DNA from: Notospermus geniculatus
Taxonomy: Eukaryota; Nemertea; Pilidiophora; Heteronemertea; Lineidae
Reading direction: 5' to 3'
DNA length: 64,000 nucleotides
Assembly: GCA_002633025.1 (NCBI GenBank)
Contig: NMRB01001049.1
Coordinates: 84,065 to 148,064 of the forward strand
Numbering within the stretch: the stretch's first letter is position 1; each line of letters starts with the position of its first letter. Shown here in pieces: positions 12,101 through 24,000 of this stretch. The notes under the pieces are model-generated. The model saw only the letters and a program-made list of their open reading frames with translations. It searched no databases and had not been told where the DNA came from. The translations under genes and the position numbers were made by a program.

Positions 12101-14627
12101 CTTATCATACCATGGCTGGTATTCATCATACCATGGCTGGTATTCATAAAAGCTAGCAAATGCTTTTACTTCAAGTTTTGCAGTACATTTACATTGGATC
12201 ATGCTGTGAAAATCTTAAGTAAAAGCATTTGCTAACTTTTATGAATACCAGCCCATGTCTCCTACTCACCATTTGTGTTCTGATGTATCCCATTCCCCAG
12301 AGGATGATTCGGGTGTTTTTCCACCACCAACTTTTTAACCCTCTCACCAATTTTATCTATCTGAGACACAATATCCTCCAACACAACATCAACAGTTGGC
12401 TGGCACCACTGAGCAATTAATACTGCACCTGGAGCAGACAAAGAAACAGAGGATCGTTAAGCAAAACTTACGATTTCAACTGACACAGCTACTGGTGCAT
12501 CAATACTAGCAAGAATATATTACCAATATATTCTTGATACATACTAGTACATAACGAGACAAAAATCTTGGCCAATCTTAGCAGACACAAAAAGATTCAA
12601 ATTCAAGGAGATAAACAATAATGTATAAACCGCTTTGGCAAAACCAGACGCATGTCGCTCTTACCCTGGCAGGTTGAGACCAAATATTTGTCAGTTTCAG
12701 TATTGTCTGCCTATTGTGAAATCTGAAAGAATGTACTTCTTCCATTCTCTCCTGGTGTCATCTTAGTTTGTTTACGCTCACCTTCTGAGCGTCATGCGAC
12801 TGTTTTTGCCAGAGCGGGTCACATATTAGCTTGAGTGCTGTAATACAGTCTCAGAAGGCATAATCATCCAGTCTCTTCAGAATCGTTTCTGGCAACAGGA
12901 GCAGCCCATTCAGTGTATCATCCTTTCTGACCAGTTAAGAGTTCAGTGTGGTGACAAGACCAGGAATCAACCCCACTACCTCTCGAGCACAAGTCCGATG
13001 TTGCACCCCAACAATCCCCAAGACACTATAAATGAATTCAACCTGATAACCCAGCTTTACCTTTTTCAAGGATTTGTTCAGACAATGGCAATGCCAGGAA
13101 CAACTTCCACTCATTCTTCAGGTGCAATGGCTGGAAATAACGAATCGCTTTCTTGGCATAATACTTGACAGTGAGATTGTGATGCCTGGAAAGAAAATGC
13201 TTTTTAGACCTAGGAAGTAGAAGCATCGCTTTTTATTCATACAGACCAATGTGTTCCTTCTTTTTGGCAATATGGCACGTCACAAGCTGACTGACAGTGC
13301 AACTGTAGGCCTACAAAGACCTGAAACTGTGGTCAGCTCTGAATGAAGTGCTCCCTTACTTGTCTTGTGTATTTATGATAGCGATCAGTTCATCGATGAT
13401 AAAATCCAGGCCATATTCACAATTTTCCACCATCTTCATGTACCCACTGAAGCCTTCGTTGGATATTTCAACCTTGCTGTAGAATTTCTGTGAGAGCATT
13501 CCAGTCTGTTTCCACACCTCCTTCCCGCACTCATAGCGTTGTTGATACTGGCTTTTCCAACATATTCCTGTCCCGTGTTTGGGAAGTGGATATTGGCTGC
13601 AGAGTCTTGGATATCTGGAAACAAAATCATTATTATATTGTCAAGCAGTTCTTCCAAATTGGCACCCAACACCCAGTGAACTTTCAGGCCTTAGCAAGTA
13701 CAGGGAGAGAGGGTAGGCCTACTGAGTGAAACACAAATTAGCAATTTTGTTGTAGGCCTCTCTCGGGCCATGTTGATTTAGCGGAATCGGAGGAATCAGA
13801 GGAACTACAGTCTGCAGCCCATCAGTCACACGACTATCGTGTACTAAATATTGGGTTATTAAAAAAAACTTCCCACTCTTCTGGATTTTCAACCCTAATC
13901 CTCCGATTCAATTGACATGGCCCCCTACTACCTATCAGTGCCTACAACAAGCGCCTAGACTCCAGCCTAGAGGTAGGCCAAGAAAACTGCTTGGCCAGTG
14001 TTTCCGCCAGAGGGTACTATAGTCATGTACCATAAATTGCGGACCATGTTTACATGGCGTCAGTGACGTCGCAATGCATCAGCATGTGTTGGATGCACTA
14101 CGGCGTCACGTCACGTCGTCCGCAATTTTCGGTACGGAACGAGTTTAGAATCCCCGATCAGAGTCAGTGCCCAAAAAAAGGTCGTCGATTGACGGAATAA
14201 GCCGCATTGTACAATAGGATTTCCATTGTGTGCCATGGTGGAGTAACGTCACTTCCGATCGGGGATTCTAAACTTTAGCCGTCATGCCATCTCATGTCAT
14301 TTGTCATATCATCTCGCATGCAAGAAATGTCATGGAGATGGTGTGGTCATGGTCATGGTGTGGTGATGATCATGATGATGGTGGTACTGGTAGACTGCAT
14401 GGGCTGGGGGGTGGGCGGTGGGGGGGGCACCTTTGCAGAAGTTTTTGCCTCCACACTTCATTACTGTCAGCAGCTCGTCTGAGCAATGAGCAGGACCGAG
14501 AAGCTCGGCATATGTCTTGATAGCCTAAAACATCTGAAGCGAATACAAGCTCCAAAATTTCGAGTGGCATGCATAGGATGCCAGGATTTGGGAGGTAATG
14601 CTCAACTTCATCCTCCATGTCCTCCAT
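9179..14627 (-). CDS. FBXO21: F-box only protein 21
   Basis: Substrate-recognition subunit of an SCF-type ubiquitin ligase. Eleven minus-strand exons were placed: 14627-14431, 13614-13360, 13185-13061, 12428-12270, 12025-11880, 11707-11574, 11362-11212, 10981-10802, 10532-10336, 9627-9470 and 9354-9179. All are in phase and give 625 residues against about 628 in human. Domains in order: an F-box at ~18-65 (LPLEILELVF-like, read as CMPLEILELVF); a SirB1/transglutaminase-like core (ERNSFIHEVLSRKRGIPIT, ~285-310, then PVNFPSHFILRW); and a YccV/HspQ-like hemimethylated-DNA-binding fold (GMVMKHKRYGYRC, YGWDETC, QPFYNVLAED, RYAAQENL, FTGTHYKPN) to the end. The introns contain a tRNA-derived SINE pair and three foldback elements. 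The start at 14627 is the first methionine in the F-box exon and fits the family's variable N-terminus. Confidence 0.95.
9984..10180 (-). mobile_element. tRNA-derived SINE, family A copy 1
   Basis: In reverse complement it reads as an RNA polymerase III promoter: an A-box-like GATGGCACAGTGGT and a perfect B box GGTTCGATTCC about 50 bp apart, then a body containing GTCGCCACTTTGTATT, GGGCTGCTCC and CTCAGAAGAAATTGGGG. Related copies are at 12845-13020 (-), 40040-40215 (+) and 54130-54340 (+). It sits in FBXO21 intron 9. The head is too degenerate in the anticodon stem to be a functional tRNA. Confidence 0.7.
12131..12256. mobile_element. MITE with 'GGCTGGTATTCATAAAAG' inverted ends
   Basis: GGCTGGTATTCATAAAAG, followed by GCAAATGCTTTTACTT, is repeated in reverse complement at the other end (AAGTAAAAGCATTTGC, then CTTTTATGAATACCAGCC); the arms are about 45 bp around a short centre. 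Just outside the left end, a 20-bp word containing ATACCATGGCTGGTATTCAT is duplicated in tandem. It lies in an FBXO21 intron. Confidence 0.7.
12845..13020 (-). mobile_element. tRNA-derived SINE, family A copy 2 (decayed)
   Basis: It has the same body as the copy at 9984-10180 (GGGCTGCTCCTG, TTCTGAAGAGACTGG, CACCACACTGAACTC in reverse complement). The head is more degraded: the B box has become GGGTTGATTCC. It is in an FBXO21 intron, in the same orientation as copy 1. Confidence 0.6.
13766..13923. mobile_element. Foldback element with 'GGCCATGTTGATTTAG' ends
   Basis: The left end GGCCATGTTGATTTAG, then CGGAATCGGAGGAATCAG, pairs with the right end CTAATCCTCCGATTCAATTG, then ACATGGCC. The arms are about 35 bp around a ~90-bp centre. 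It is a short non-coding inverted-repeat element in FBXO21 intron 1. Confidence 0.55.
14142..14275. mobile_element. Foldback element with 'GTTTAGAATCCCCGATC' ends
   Basis: GTTTAGAATCCCCGATC at 14143-14159 is mirrored by GATCGGGGATTCTAAAC at 14257-14273, a 17-bp perfect inverted repeat enclosing about 97 bp. A word sharing GAACGAGTTTAGAATCCC with the left end recurs at about 38500-38517 inside UPF1 intron 1, immediately before a single N. Confidence 0.6.
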
Positions 14628-15810
14628 GTTTACAAATTTGGTGTCTCGGCTTGCGACTCTGCCGCCAGGCGCCTCGGTGTGCTTCGCAGATCTGCTTGCT
14701 ATTTATCTCCAATTTCACAAAAAAATAAAATAAAATTCAATAAACAACTACATGTTTTGTAATAAGTAAGTAAGATTATTGAAGCAGTAATTATGGCAGG
14801 TAATTGTGATAAACCAAAATAAAGGTAAAACTATTTTGCGGATGTAACGAAAAAGCGGTGATTTTCCACGATGGTCCTAATCTCCAACGCAGAGACCAGA
14901 CGGCTAGCCCACTGAAGCAGGCTTCATGCTCACGCATTACGGTCTACCAGACGGCTTGAGTGGAGCTAGAGTGCTCCCCTGTCAGCGAGCCGACGATTGT
15001 CTATTGACTATGGCTATTGAATATTTCACAGTATTTGAAAGTGCATTTCTGAATCAATAGCACCAGTACATTACAATAAAATGTAAAATGTAGTTTGAAC
15101 AATAATTTAGGCCTTTTATAGGTCGACAAATTTCGTACTAATCGCTACTAATATTAGGCCTATATGCCCCATATCTGTATGAACTGCGTGAACCCCCTCC
15201 TCATAGAACAGCAGAATCGCAGGTGGATGACGTCACGAAGCATCAGCTGTGCTGATATGATTACACCAGTGGGAGGTTCGTTTCTTAACCCCAAATTTGA
15301 CGGATCTCAACTCAGAAATAATGTAGGCCTACAGGCTCATCAGTGTTTCATACAGAGGGGGGACGGGGGATTTATCATCACCCCCCCATGATTGAGGCAA
15401 GGGGGATATCCCCCCCTCAAGTTTGCAGACTAACCTTTTTCAAATATCACTATTTTCACTTCAGTAGTCTCTGTATCGCACCATCAGTCAGAGCCATCAT
15501 ACAGCAGGTCAGGGAACCAGACTAGTGTTTTCATTAATTTGTTACATTTCAAATGCAATTTTCATGCACAAGGAAAACTAATTTTGCATTTTGGAGTGTA
15601 AAAAATGACTCTGGAGGCCATTTTTAACCCAAAAAACCCCAGAAAAATTTTAAATTTTTTTTCTTCAAAAAAATTTTTTTTTTGAAAATTTTATCCCCCC
15701 TCCTTGACAATCCTGGCGGAAACCCAGGCGCTCTCCCTCCATCACTGCAAGTCTCACTACTGGCGGGGCGTTCGGGCTAACCACATTCCGGGCCATATTT
15801 CCAAAAGGTT
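14628..15810. other. Intergenic: FBXO21 promoter side and low-complexity sequence
   Basis: No coding exon was recognised. The first few hundred bases should include the FBXO21 promoter. The stretch 15350-15420 contains runs of G and C in inverted orientation (GGGGGGACGGGGG, then CCCCCCCATG and GGGGGATATCCCCCC). A T/A-rich low-complexity tract lies at 15640-15700. Confidence 0.45.
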
Positions 15811-18643
15811 TGGTGTGGATCACCTCTCAAACCAACCCAGTTTAGTTGTAAAAGCCAATGAAAACAGTACTATTGTCGTCTATTAATCTATCGACGGCCC
15901 AGTCTCGGGCTCGCATCTGAGGTTCCGGTTTTATCATCACCGGACCTCTGACCTCATTTGCATACGGAAATTTACACTCGGCAATTTCCGATTATCGTCG
16001 GCGAGATCAACGAAATTCAATGAATTCCCAATATGTTATGCAGATTGAGGGTGAGAGGTCAGACTATATTACATTTCGGCCAATGGGAATATTTGTTGTT
16101 GTTTACATTTGGTGATCGGAAAGAACACGTTTAGTGTCCATTCATGCAACAAACGATTTTGTGTCTCTTTTTTGGCGAGTAACTTCTTATGAAGTGGAAT
16201 AAAGATTAAGTAGTCATCGAGGTGCATCATCAAAGACACTGCTCTGGTGGATGAGAGACAAAAATGCAACACATGAAGTCGGGCCATTGAAGTCGGGCAG
16301 GCCGCACCGTATGGTGTCACTGAAGAGAACTTGGCCTACTTGACCCAAACTGGCTGGTGGTAAAATCCCAACACATCGACTAAATCTGCTAATAAAGTTA
16401 GAAATTTGGCCACCTCGCTCTCTGCTTTTATTGATGACTAAGAGGGGGAGAATGACTGTTTAGTGTGGATCACCTCTCAAACCAACCCAGTTTAGTTGTA
16501 AAACGCCAATGAAAACAGTACTATAAATGCCGTCTATTGCTCTATCGACGGCCCAGTCTCGGGCTCAAATCTAGGTTCCGGTTTTATCGTAACCGGACCT
16601 CTGACCTCATTTGCATACGGAAATTTTACACTCGGCAATTTCCGATTATCGTCGGCGAGATCAAGGGAGAGTCAATGAATTCCCAATGTGTTATGCAGAT
16701 TGAGGGTGAGAGGTCAGACTACAATTACATTTCGACCAATGGGAGTATTTGTTGTTGTTTACATTTGGTGATCGGAAAGAACAGAGCACGTTTGTCTCCA
16801 TTCACACAACAAACGATTTTGTGTCTCTTTTTGGCGAGTAACTTCTGATGAAGTGGAAGGACATTGAGGTGCAATAATTAAGGAATCATCAAAGACACTG
16901 GTCTGGTGGATGAGAGACAATGCAACACGTGAAGTCCGGCAGGCCGCACCGCATGGGTGACACCTAGTGACCCAAACTGGCTGGTGGTAAAAATCCCAAC
17001 ACACCGACTAAATCTGCTAAGTTAGAAATTTGGCCACCCCTCTGCCTTTATTGATGACTATGAGGGGGAGAATGACTGTTTGGTGTGGATCACCTCTCAA
17101 ACCAACCCAGTTTAGTTGTAAAAGCCAATGAACAGTACTAATTGTCATCTATTAATCTATCGACGGCCCAGTCTCGGGCTCGAATCTAGGTTCCGGTTTT
17201 ATCATAACCGGACCTCTGACCTCATTTGCATACGGAAATTTTACACTCGGCAATTTCCGATTATCGTCGGCGAGATCAACGTAGATTCAATGAATTCCCA
17301 ATGTGTTATGCAGATTGAGGGTGAGAGGTCAGACTATATACATTGCGGCCAATGGGAATATTTGTTGTTGTTTACATTTGGTGATCGGAAAGAACACGTT
17401 TGTGTCCATTCATGCAACAAACGGTTTTGTGTCTCTTTTTTGGCGAGTAACTTCTTATGAAGTGGAATAAAGAAGTATAGTCATCGAGGTGCAATAAGGA
17501 ATCATCAAAGACACTGCCCTGGTGGATGAGAGACAAAAATGCAACACGTGAAGTCGGGCAGTATGGGATGACACCTAGTTTCACTGAAGATAACTTGGCC
17601 TACTTGACCCAAACTGGCTGGTGGTAAAATCCCAACACATCGACTAAATCTGCTAAGTTAGAAATTTGGCCACCCTCTCTGCTTTTATCGATGACTAAGA
17701 GGGGGAGAATGACTGTTTGGTGTGGATCACCTCTCAAACCAACCCAGTTTAGTTGTAAAACGCCAATGAAAACAGTACTATGCCGTCTATTGCTCTATCG
17801 ACGGCCCATGCCGTCTATTGCTCTATCGACGGCCCAATCTCGGGCTCAAATCTAGGTTCCGGTTTTATCATAACCGGACCTCTGACCTCATTTGCATACG
17901 GAAATTTTACACTCGGCAATTTCCGATTATCGTCGGCGAGATCAAGGGAGATTCAATGAATTCCCAATGTGTTATGCAGATTGAGGGTGAGAGGTCAGAC
18001 TATAATTACATTTCGACCAATGGGAGTATTTGTTGTTGTTTACATTTGGTGATCGGAAAGAACAGAGCACGTTTGTCTCCATTCACACAACAAACGATTT
18101 TGTGTCTCTTTTTGGCGAGTAACTTCTGATGAAGTGGAAGGACATTGAGGTGCAATAATTAAGGAATCATCAAAGACACTGGTCTGGTGGATGAGAGACA
18201 ATGCAACACGTGAAGTCGGGCAGGCCGCACCGCATGGGTGAACCTAGTGACCCAAACTGGCTGGTGGTAAAATCCCAACACACCGACTAAATCTGCTAAG
18301 TTAGAAATTTGGCCACCTCTCTGCCTTTATTGATGACTATAAGGGGGGAGAATGACTGTTTGGTGTGGATCACCTCTCAAACCAACCCAATTTAGTTGTA
18401 AAAGCCAATGAACAGTACTTATTGTCATCTATTAATCTATCGACGGCCCAGTCTCGGGCTCGAATCTAGGTTCCGGTTTTATCATAACCGGACCTCTGAC
18501 CTCATTTGCATACGGAAATTTTACACTCGGCAATTTCCGATTATCGTCGGCGAGATGAACGAAGATTCAATGAATTCCCAACGTGTTATGCAGATTGAGG
18601 GTGAGAGGTCAGACTATAATTACATTTCGACCAATGGCAATTC
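15811..18643. repeat. Five-unit tandem array with alternating A/B subtypes
   Basis: The phrase GTGTGGATCACCTCTCAAAC starts units at about 15811, 16461, 17081, 17718 and 18361 (spacing 650, 620, 637, 643). Units 1, 3 and the start of unit 5 share one variant set (TGTCNTCTATTAATCTATCG; GAACACGTTT; CATTCATGCAAC). Units 2 and 4 share another (TGCCGTCTATTGCTCTATCG; GAACAGAGCACG; CATTCACACAAC), so the repeat is effectively a ~1.26-kb dimer. Each unit carries a hairpin made of GGTTCCGGTT and AACCGGACC around a 7-base loop. Unit 5 is cut off after CGACCAATGG. Open frames run through the units but are conserved on both strands and in no family, so I do not call them genes. Confidence 0.9.
17780..17836. 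repeat. 28-bp tandem duplication inside array unit 4
   Basis: A 28-bp segment starting ATGCCGTCTATTGCTC and ending TCGACGGCCC occurs twice head to tail in unit 4 only. Each 28-mer contains the inverted words GCCGTC and GACGGC. The other units have it once, so the duplication is younger than the array. Confidence 0.75.
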
Positions 18644-19540
18644 CGAGTGATAATGACATGCACACGGGGTCAAGAGGTCGGCGTGGTATAAAACGGAAAC
18701 CTGAATTTCATTTTGATTATGGAGTGACTTTAGCAGAGCATTTATTTTACAGTGCAAGTTATGCTTACTGATCACTGGAGCGATTCCAAAGGGGCTTTGT
18801 GCCAAACCAAGGTGCTGTCGATTTGATTATGACGGCAAAATGATCCACACATTGGCTATTTCAAGGTTTAGCAAATAGCGTGGCCAAGATAAACAGCGGT
18901 GTCTCCCATTTTACCATCAACCAGACCGTCTTCGGAAATCAACAAAGGCCCTCCCGCAGAATTAAAAAGGGGGTTACTGAAAATGTTCATTCTGTTGAAG
19001 ACGTCTGTCTCCCATCTATCGCGGATTGATTCAATCTGAAGAATCGCCCAAATGACGCTGGTTGCAGCATAATCTTTGAAATCCAATGTCCATCACATTT
19101 CTTATGCCCACGTGCAAGATTAGATGTAAACAAAAACAAACGTTCCCATTGGTTCAAATCATCGTTACTATTCGGAATTCACGGTTACGACATAAAGATG
19201 ACGTAATTCTAGACGAAAGCACTGGCAATAATTCCCATTTTGCTCGGAATCATTCGGGACAGATCGGCAATTCCGAGTGATAATGATATGCAGACAGGTT
19301 CAAGAGGTCGGCGTGGTATAAAACGGAAACCTGCATTTCATTTTGGTATATGGAACGACTTTAGCAGAGCATTTATTTACAGTGCCCGTTACGCTACAGT
19401 ATCACTCGAACGATTCCGCTCATGAATGGGGCTTTGTGCAAAACAGACTGTCTTCGTCAATAAACAAAGGCCCTCCCGCTGAAGCAAAGCCGCCCTATGT
19501 TTATATACACGTTCAATATTATTGCACAGTGCCCCGGCAA
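18637..19540. repeat. Duplicated flank of the tandem array
   Basis: A ~165-bp block starting GGCAATTCCGAGTGATAATG, with AGGTCGGCGTGGTATAAAAC, follows the last array unit at 18637 and recurs at 19267. A second block around CAGACTGTCTTCGTCAATAA and GGCCCTCCCGCTGAAGC appears at 18921, 19437 and 20053. Between them, about 19125-19165 is an inverted fragment of the array unit (its TTTGTTGTTGTTTACAT part in reverse complement). The region looks like a mosaic of repeat fragments; GGTATAAAA could act as a TATA box but nothing downstream is coding. Confidence 0.6.
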
Positions 19541-20072
19541 ACACTGGCCAACATTGGCAGTTTTTGCCAACCTTGGCGTAGCATTGGCCCAACATCGGCA
19601 AGAGTTGCTGTTTAGGCGAACTGTCACATCAAACGCTGGTCCAGCGTCGGCCCCGCGTCGGTGGGCCCCAGTTGACATACAAAGCATAAAAACGAAAAAA
19701 AATATGAAATTGACAAAGGATATCACTTTTTCTTTACATAAGAATGTTGCTTGCGTTTATAATATTCAGATTAATGGAAAGTAATTTCTATCTGAATTAT
19801 CAGTTTGGTGATGAGAAGCAAGTTTGAGCCGATGATTTGACACCAAACTACTGACGGCTTCAAAAACATTGTGCTTCGAATTTTTTTCACGAAGTCGTGT
19901 CTTCAGACCCTTACAACGTGATCGCGTAATAGACGAATGTTATACCAAAGGAGCACTCTGGGCGGAGTGTATTTTTAAAATCTCAGCCCAGGAGGTGTGT
20001 GTCCCACTCCTTGGGTACCTACCCCTCAATGCCACCGGTAGGCTGCAAATCAACCAGACTGTCTTCGTCAAA

Positions 20073-20200
20073 GGGAGTTTTCGCAAAGCCCCCGAAACGC
20101 CGACGCGAACGCCAAACCCATTGTTCGATGCCACGAAGACAGCACCGAACAAAAGGGTAGACGTTCGCGTTGGCGTTTCGGGGGCTTTGCGAAAACTCCC
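20073..20200. mobile_element. Foldback element inserted in a dated repeat
   Basis: GGGAGTTTTCGCAAAGCCCC, then CGAAACGCCGACGCGAACG, at the left is mirrored at the right (CGTTCGCGTTGGCGTTTCG, then GGGGCTTTGCGAAAACTCCC), giving arms of about 39 bp with few mismatches. It splits the phrase CTGTCTTCGTCA / ATAAACAAA, which is uninterrupted in the related copy at about 19445-19465. A further single arm (GAGTTTTCGCAACGCCCCCG) begins at 20293 and ends near the single N at 20343. Confidence 0.75.
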
Positions 20201-20751
20201 TAATAAACAAAAGCCCTCCCGCTGAAGTAAAGCCGCCCATATACACGTTCAATATTATTGCACAGTACCAGGACCAAAATGGGCAATATTATAGAGTTTT
20301 CGCAACGCCCCCGAAACGCCAACGCCGCGAACGTCTGTCCTTNCCAGGATCCACTGGCAGCCAACTCTGGCGTCGAGAGGCGTTCAGTCGAACGCTTCTG
20401 GACGCCACATTTGGCGGCCAGTGTGCTGCTAGCTTATGGAGGCAACGTCGGAGACAAAATTGCACTCGTGTGCGGCCGGCTTGCGAATTTCGAACGGCGG
20501 GATGCGACATCCTTTGCCCATGACCGATGTCGCGGGAAAAAATGGCTGCGGTATCGCACCGCTCGAATTTCGCGTGAATGGATTCTTCGCCTCAGGCTAC
20601 ATGGCCAGGAGTTGATCACTCGTATTTCATTGCAGCATCGTTTGATCACCTCACTTATAAATGAATGCGTCTGTAACGTTACCGTTATTTTGAACCAACT
20701 CAGCAATATCTAACTTTTGCATGTTAGTACGTGTAATCTATTTCTGTTACC

Positions 20752-21010
20752 ATTTACATCCACTTTATTATCTACAACCCACCCGTAAGAAATCTTTGAC
20801 GGGATTGGAACAAATTCTCCATCTTGGAAATTCGAACATTTTCACTCAACTTAGCAATACTTAGTATCTAAACCAATGGTAATGTATCGCTGTTAACATT
20901 CATCCATCTTGTCTACAACCAACCCGTTCACCAATTCGTCCCACATTCCAATCGGCGTGCATATCGGAACGAATTCTCCATCTTGGAACTTCGAACGTTT
21001 TTACTCAGCA
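20752..21010. repeat. Imperfect direct duplication upstream of GPCR gene 1
   Basis: The sequence around TCTACAACCCACCCG, TTCTCCATCTTGGAA and TTCGAACATTTTCACTCA (from 20752) recurs about 150 bp later as TCTACAACCAACCCG, TTCTCCATCTTGGAA and TTCGAACGTTTTTACTCA. The second copy overlaps the predicted N-terminal coding part of the receptor gene. A related TCTACAACCCATCCG phrase lies upstream of GPCR gene 2 at about 29138, so this belongs to the ancestral gene flank. Confidence 0.6.
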
Positions 21011-24000
21011 GATATGTTATTGAGAATGTCACAACCAGAGAACAGCACAGTTCTGGCTTCAGAGGAAAGTGTGGATTCCACAGTCCTAGTGCTGCGCGTC
21101 CTGTACCACATTGTCACGAAATATACCTGGATGCCCATCACTATCGCTGGACTAGTCGGAAATATCCTTTCAATTCTTATCACGCTTCAAAAAGACAACC
21201 GACGAATCTCTACCTGTAACTATATGACAGGTCTAGCAATGGCCGACTCCTCGTCTCTTATCGAATTCATATATGCGTTGGCTATCTTCTTCTGGGCACC
21301 ACCCGAACTATCAAGTAAATTCACGGTACAGTAAGTAGGCTACCGGTACACGTGCACCTTTTTAAAGCTTTTCCTCTTAGTGCCAGTCTTGGAGGAATTC
21401 ATCTTTTAGTCATTGTATGTGTCCACACAGGCTGCGCGATTATGCACAGACCTGTGTAGCTTTGGAACGCATCACCTCGGCCAGATCTGTCCGAGGTGTA
21501 CGTCCGCGACCTCATCGCAGCGTAGGAAAAAAGTAAATCCAAGTTATTGGCTTAACATTCTTTGTTTAATGCAAAAATATTTACAATTTTTTTGTGAATA
21601 ATTGTATAGCAAGTAACGATGTTTATAGTTACATGTATTTGGGTCCTAGAAACTACAGAGATCGAGGGATCACATGATCAGCCAAGAAAGCAGTTCGCTG
21701 TCAATCACCCGACGCCATCTTGATTACCCACAATTTAGCCGAATTTTCGAACTTTTTCAAATACATTTCGAATATATTTTATTAGCTGCTTGCTTGCTAA
21801 AATATCTTTATGCAATTCTAGTGGCTTACTTTATGACCTTTCTTTTTTGAACGCCTCTGACAGTGCAAAATCCCATTGAAAAAACCCAAGCAATGGCAAA
21901 ATCTTCAAAAAAAGATGGCGGCCGGTAATTTCGCAAACTGTCTATTCAGTTTTGTCCCCGATTTTTCGCCTTTTTCGTCTCACGTTATCTATTGACTAGG
22001 TATGTAAATCTTTGTTTTAGGATTATAATGTGGTATCATAGCTACACGTCCGCGGTACTTTCTGGCTTTTTTCTCGCCGAGATGACAGTGGATAGACTAA
22101 TCGTTGTGAGATTTCCGATGGNGGTAGTAAATGTTACGATGTTTCAATGTTGTCTAAATATCTATGCAAGTATCCTGTACATTCCTGCTAAAATTTCAGT
22201 CCCAACGAACGTCATGTGTGGCCACCAGGTGGCCATCTTGAAAAATAGAATTTTTGACATCTGTGACCTAGGCAGGAAAGTACTTCTTGGTGTGTTCAGC
22301 TTTATCCTATCTGTCCTGATCCTTCATTATTCTCCACGAGAGTCACAGTTTCACACTTAACCACGGAGACTTATCACAGAGGTGAGCACAATGGCCCTGG
22401 CCATTTCATTTGAATGAACGCCTCTGACAGTGCAAAACCCCATTGAAAAAACCCAAGCAATGGCAATCTTCAAAGAAAGATGGCGGCCGGTAATTTCGCA
22501 AACTGTCTATTCAATTTTGTCCCCGATTTTTCGCCTTTTTCGTCTCACGTTATCTATTGACTAGGTATGTAAATCTTTGTTTTAGGATTATAATGTGGTA
22601 TCATAGCTACACGTCCGCGGTACTTTCTGGCTTTTTTCTCGCCGAGATGACAGTGGATAGACTAATCGTTGTGAGATTTCCGATGGCAGCTCCACGACTG
22701 TGCACGACTCGCCGAGCCCGTGTGTCCATGGGTGTGACAACCATCGTGATATGTGGCCTCAGCTTATACATAATCTTCACATATAAATTTGTAGAACTGG
22801 AGGGCACAGGTTAGGTTATTTTCACGATGGACTATTATGTATTGGCTACCAGGGGTGACCGCATACAAACTCCGCTAGCACTAGCGGAGCCCATCCGGTC
22901 TGCTGATAGTGCTGTACATTTTTCCATGCATTTTAACACCGATATAGGCTGTCGAAGCACTAAATAAGTGGAGTTTCTATGCGGCTACCCCTGAACTCTA
23001 AAGGTTACCTGAAAGGGTTTCACCGACTTCTGGTTTCGTGTGTAATACTGTAGAGCATTAATCAGGCAGCATAAAACTGAAAACCGCATGAAAATCGGAT
23101 CACCCATTTCCAAGTTATGGGAATTTAAAAAGGATGACTACACACCCTGGCGAACAGTAAATTTGGTATAAAACTATAATTATTGGTCCAATCTTCATGC
23201 AACTTTCACTGAATTGTTTTTTACTCGAACCACCGACTTTTCAGAGAAAAAAATCATGAAATGCCTTTCAGGTGACCTTTAAGCTGCAGCTGGTACCTAC
23301 ATCCCTGCTTGACAAACTTTAGGAGCGTCCCTTTGTGGTATATAGATATGGATGTTGTCCCATATAGATTTGCATGACATGCGCATGGTCCTGGTGACGT
23401 CCATTCACAATACATGTACATGTATGACAGGATCTTGGTCATCGTCATCAAAATATGCATCTGGTATTTCATCCAAAAAAAAGTCGCACGAGCGAACAGA
23501 CTAGAGATATGCTGCCAGAGGGAGGTTGCGCAGCAGCCCGACTCCGACTTCAACTACGAGAATGAGTTGCAGTCCGCTATGGACATCATTGATAAAAACG
23601 ATGTGATAGAAGTTTTTAATTCGTCAAACAGCATAAATTGAAGGCAGACAAATGTGGAATTGCGGATAAATAAAAATTGAAGTCGTAATCCTAGTCGTTA
23701 CGACTTGAAACACGGCTACAATATTTGCTATTTACGTGCACTTCCGATTACGAGTCAAAATTGATCTGCCACAAAAGTTATGGCATTTTACGATTTGCAA
23801 ACGTCTATCAAACCGTTTTTATCATGGATGTCTACAGCGCGCAATTCAGACAGGTAGTTGAAGCCGGAGTCGGAAAGCTGCGCAACCTCTCTAATATCTG
23901 TCCTTCCACCGCCCTACCAAAAAATCTTCTATCTCGTTCGATTTTCGCTGGATGATGTCTTCACTGTCACTGGGTAGAACATTGGACGAAAGTCCGACGA

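Noticed and set aside
16537-18650. Conserved ~100-codon frames repeated in the tandem array (for example starting MLYRRPSLGLKSRFRF)
   Set aside because: They recur only because the DNA repeats; opposite-strand frames are equally conserved, there are no splice sites or start context, and the protein resembles nothing known.
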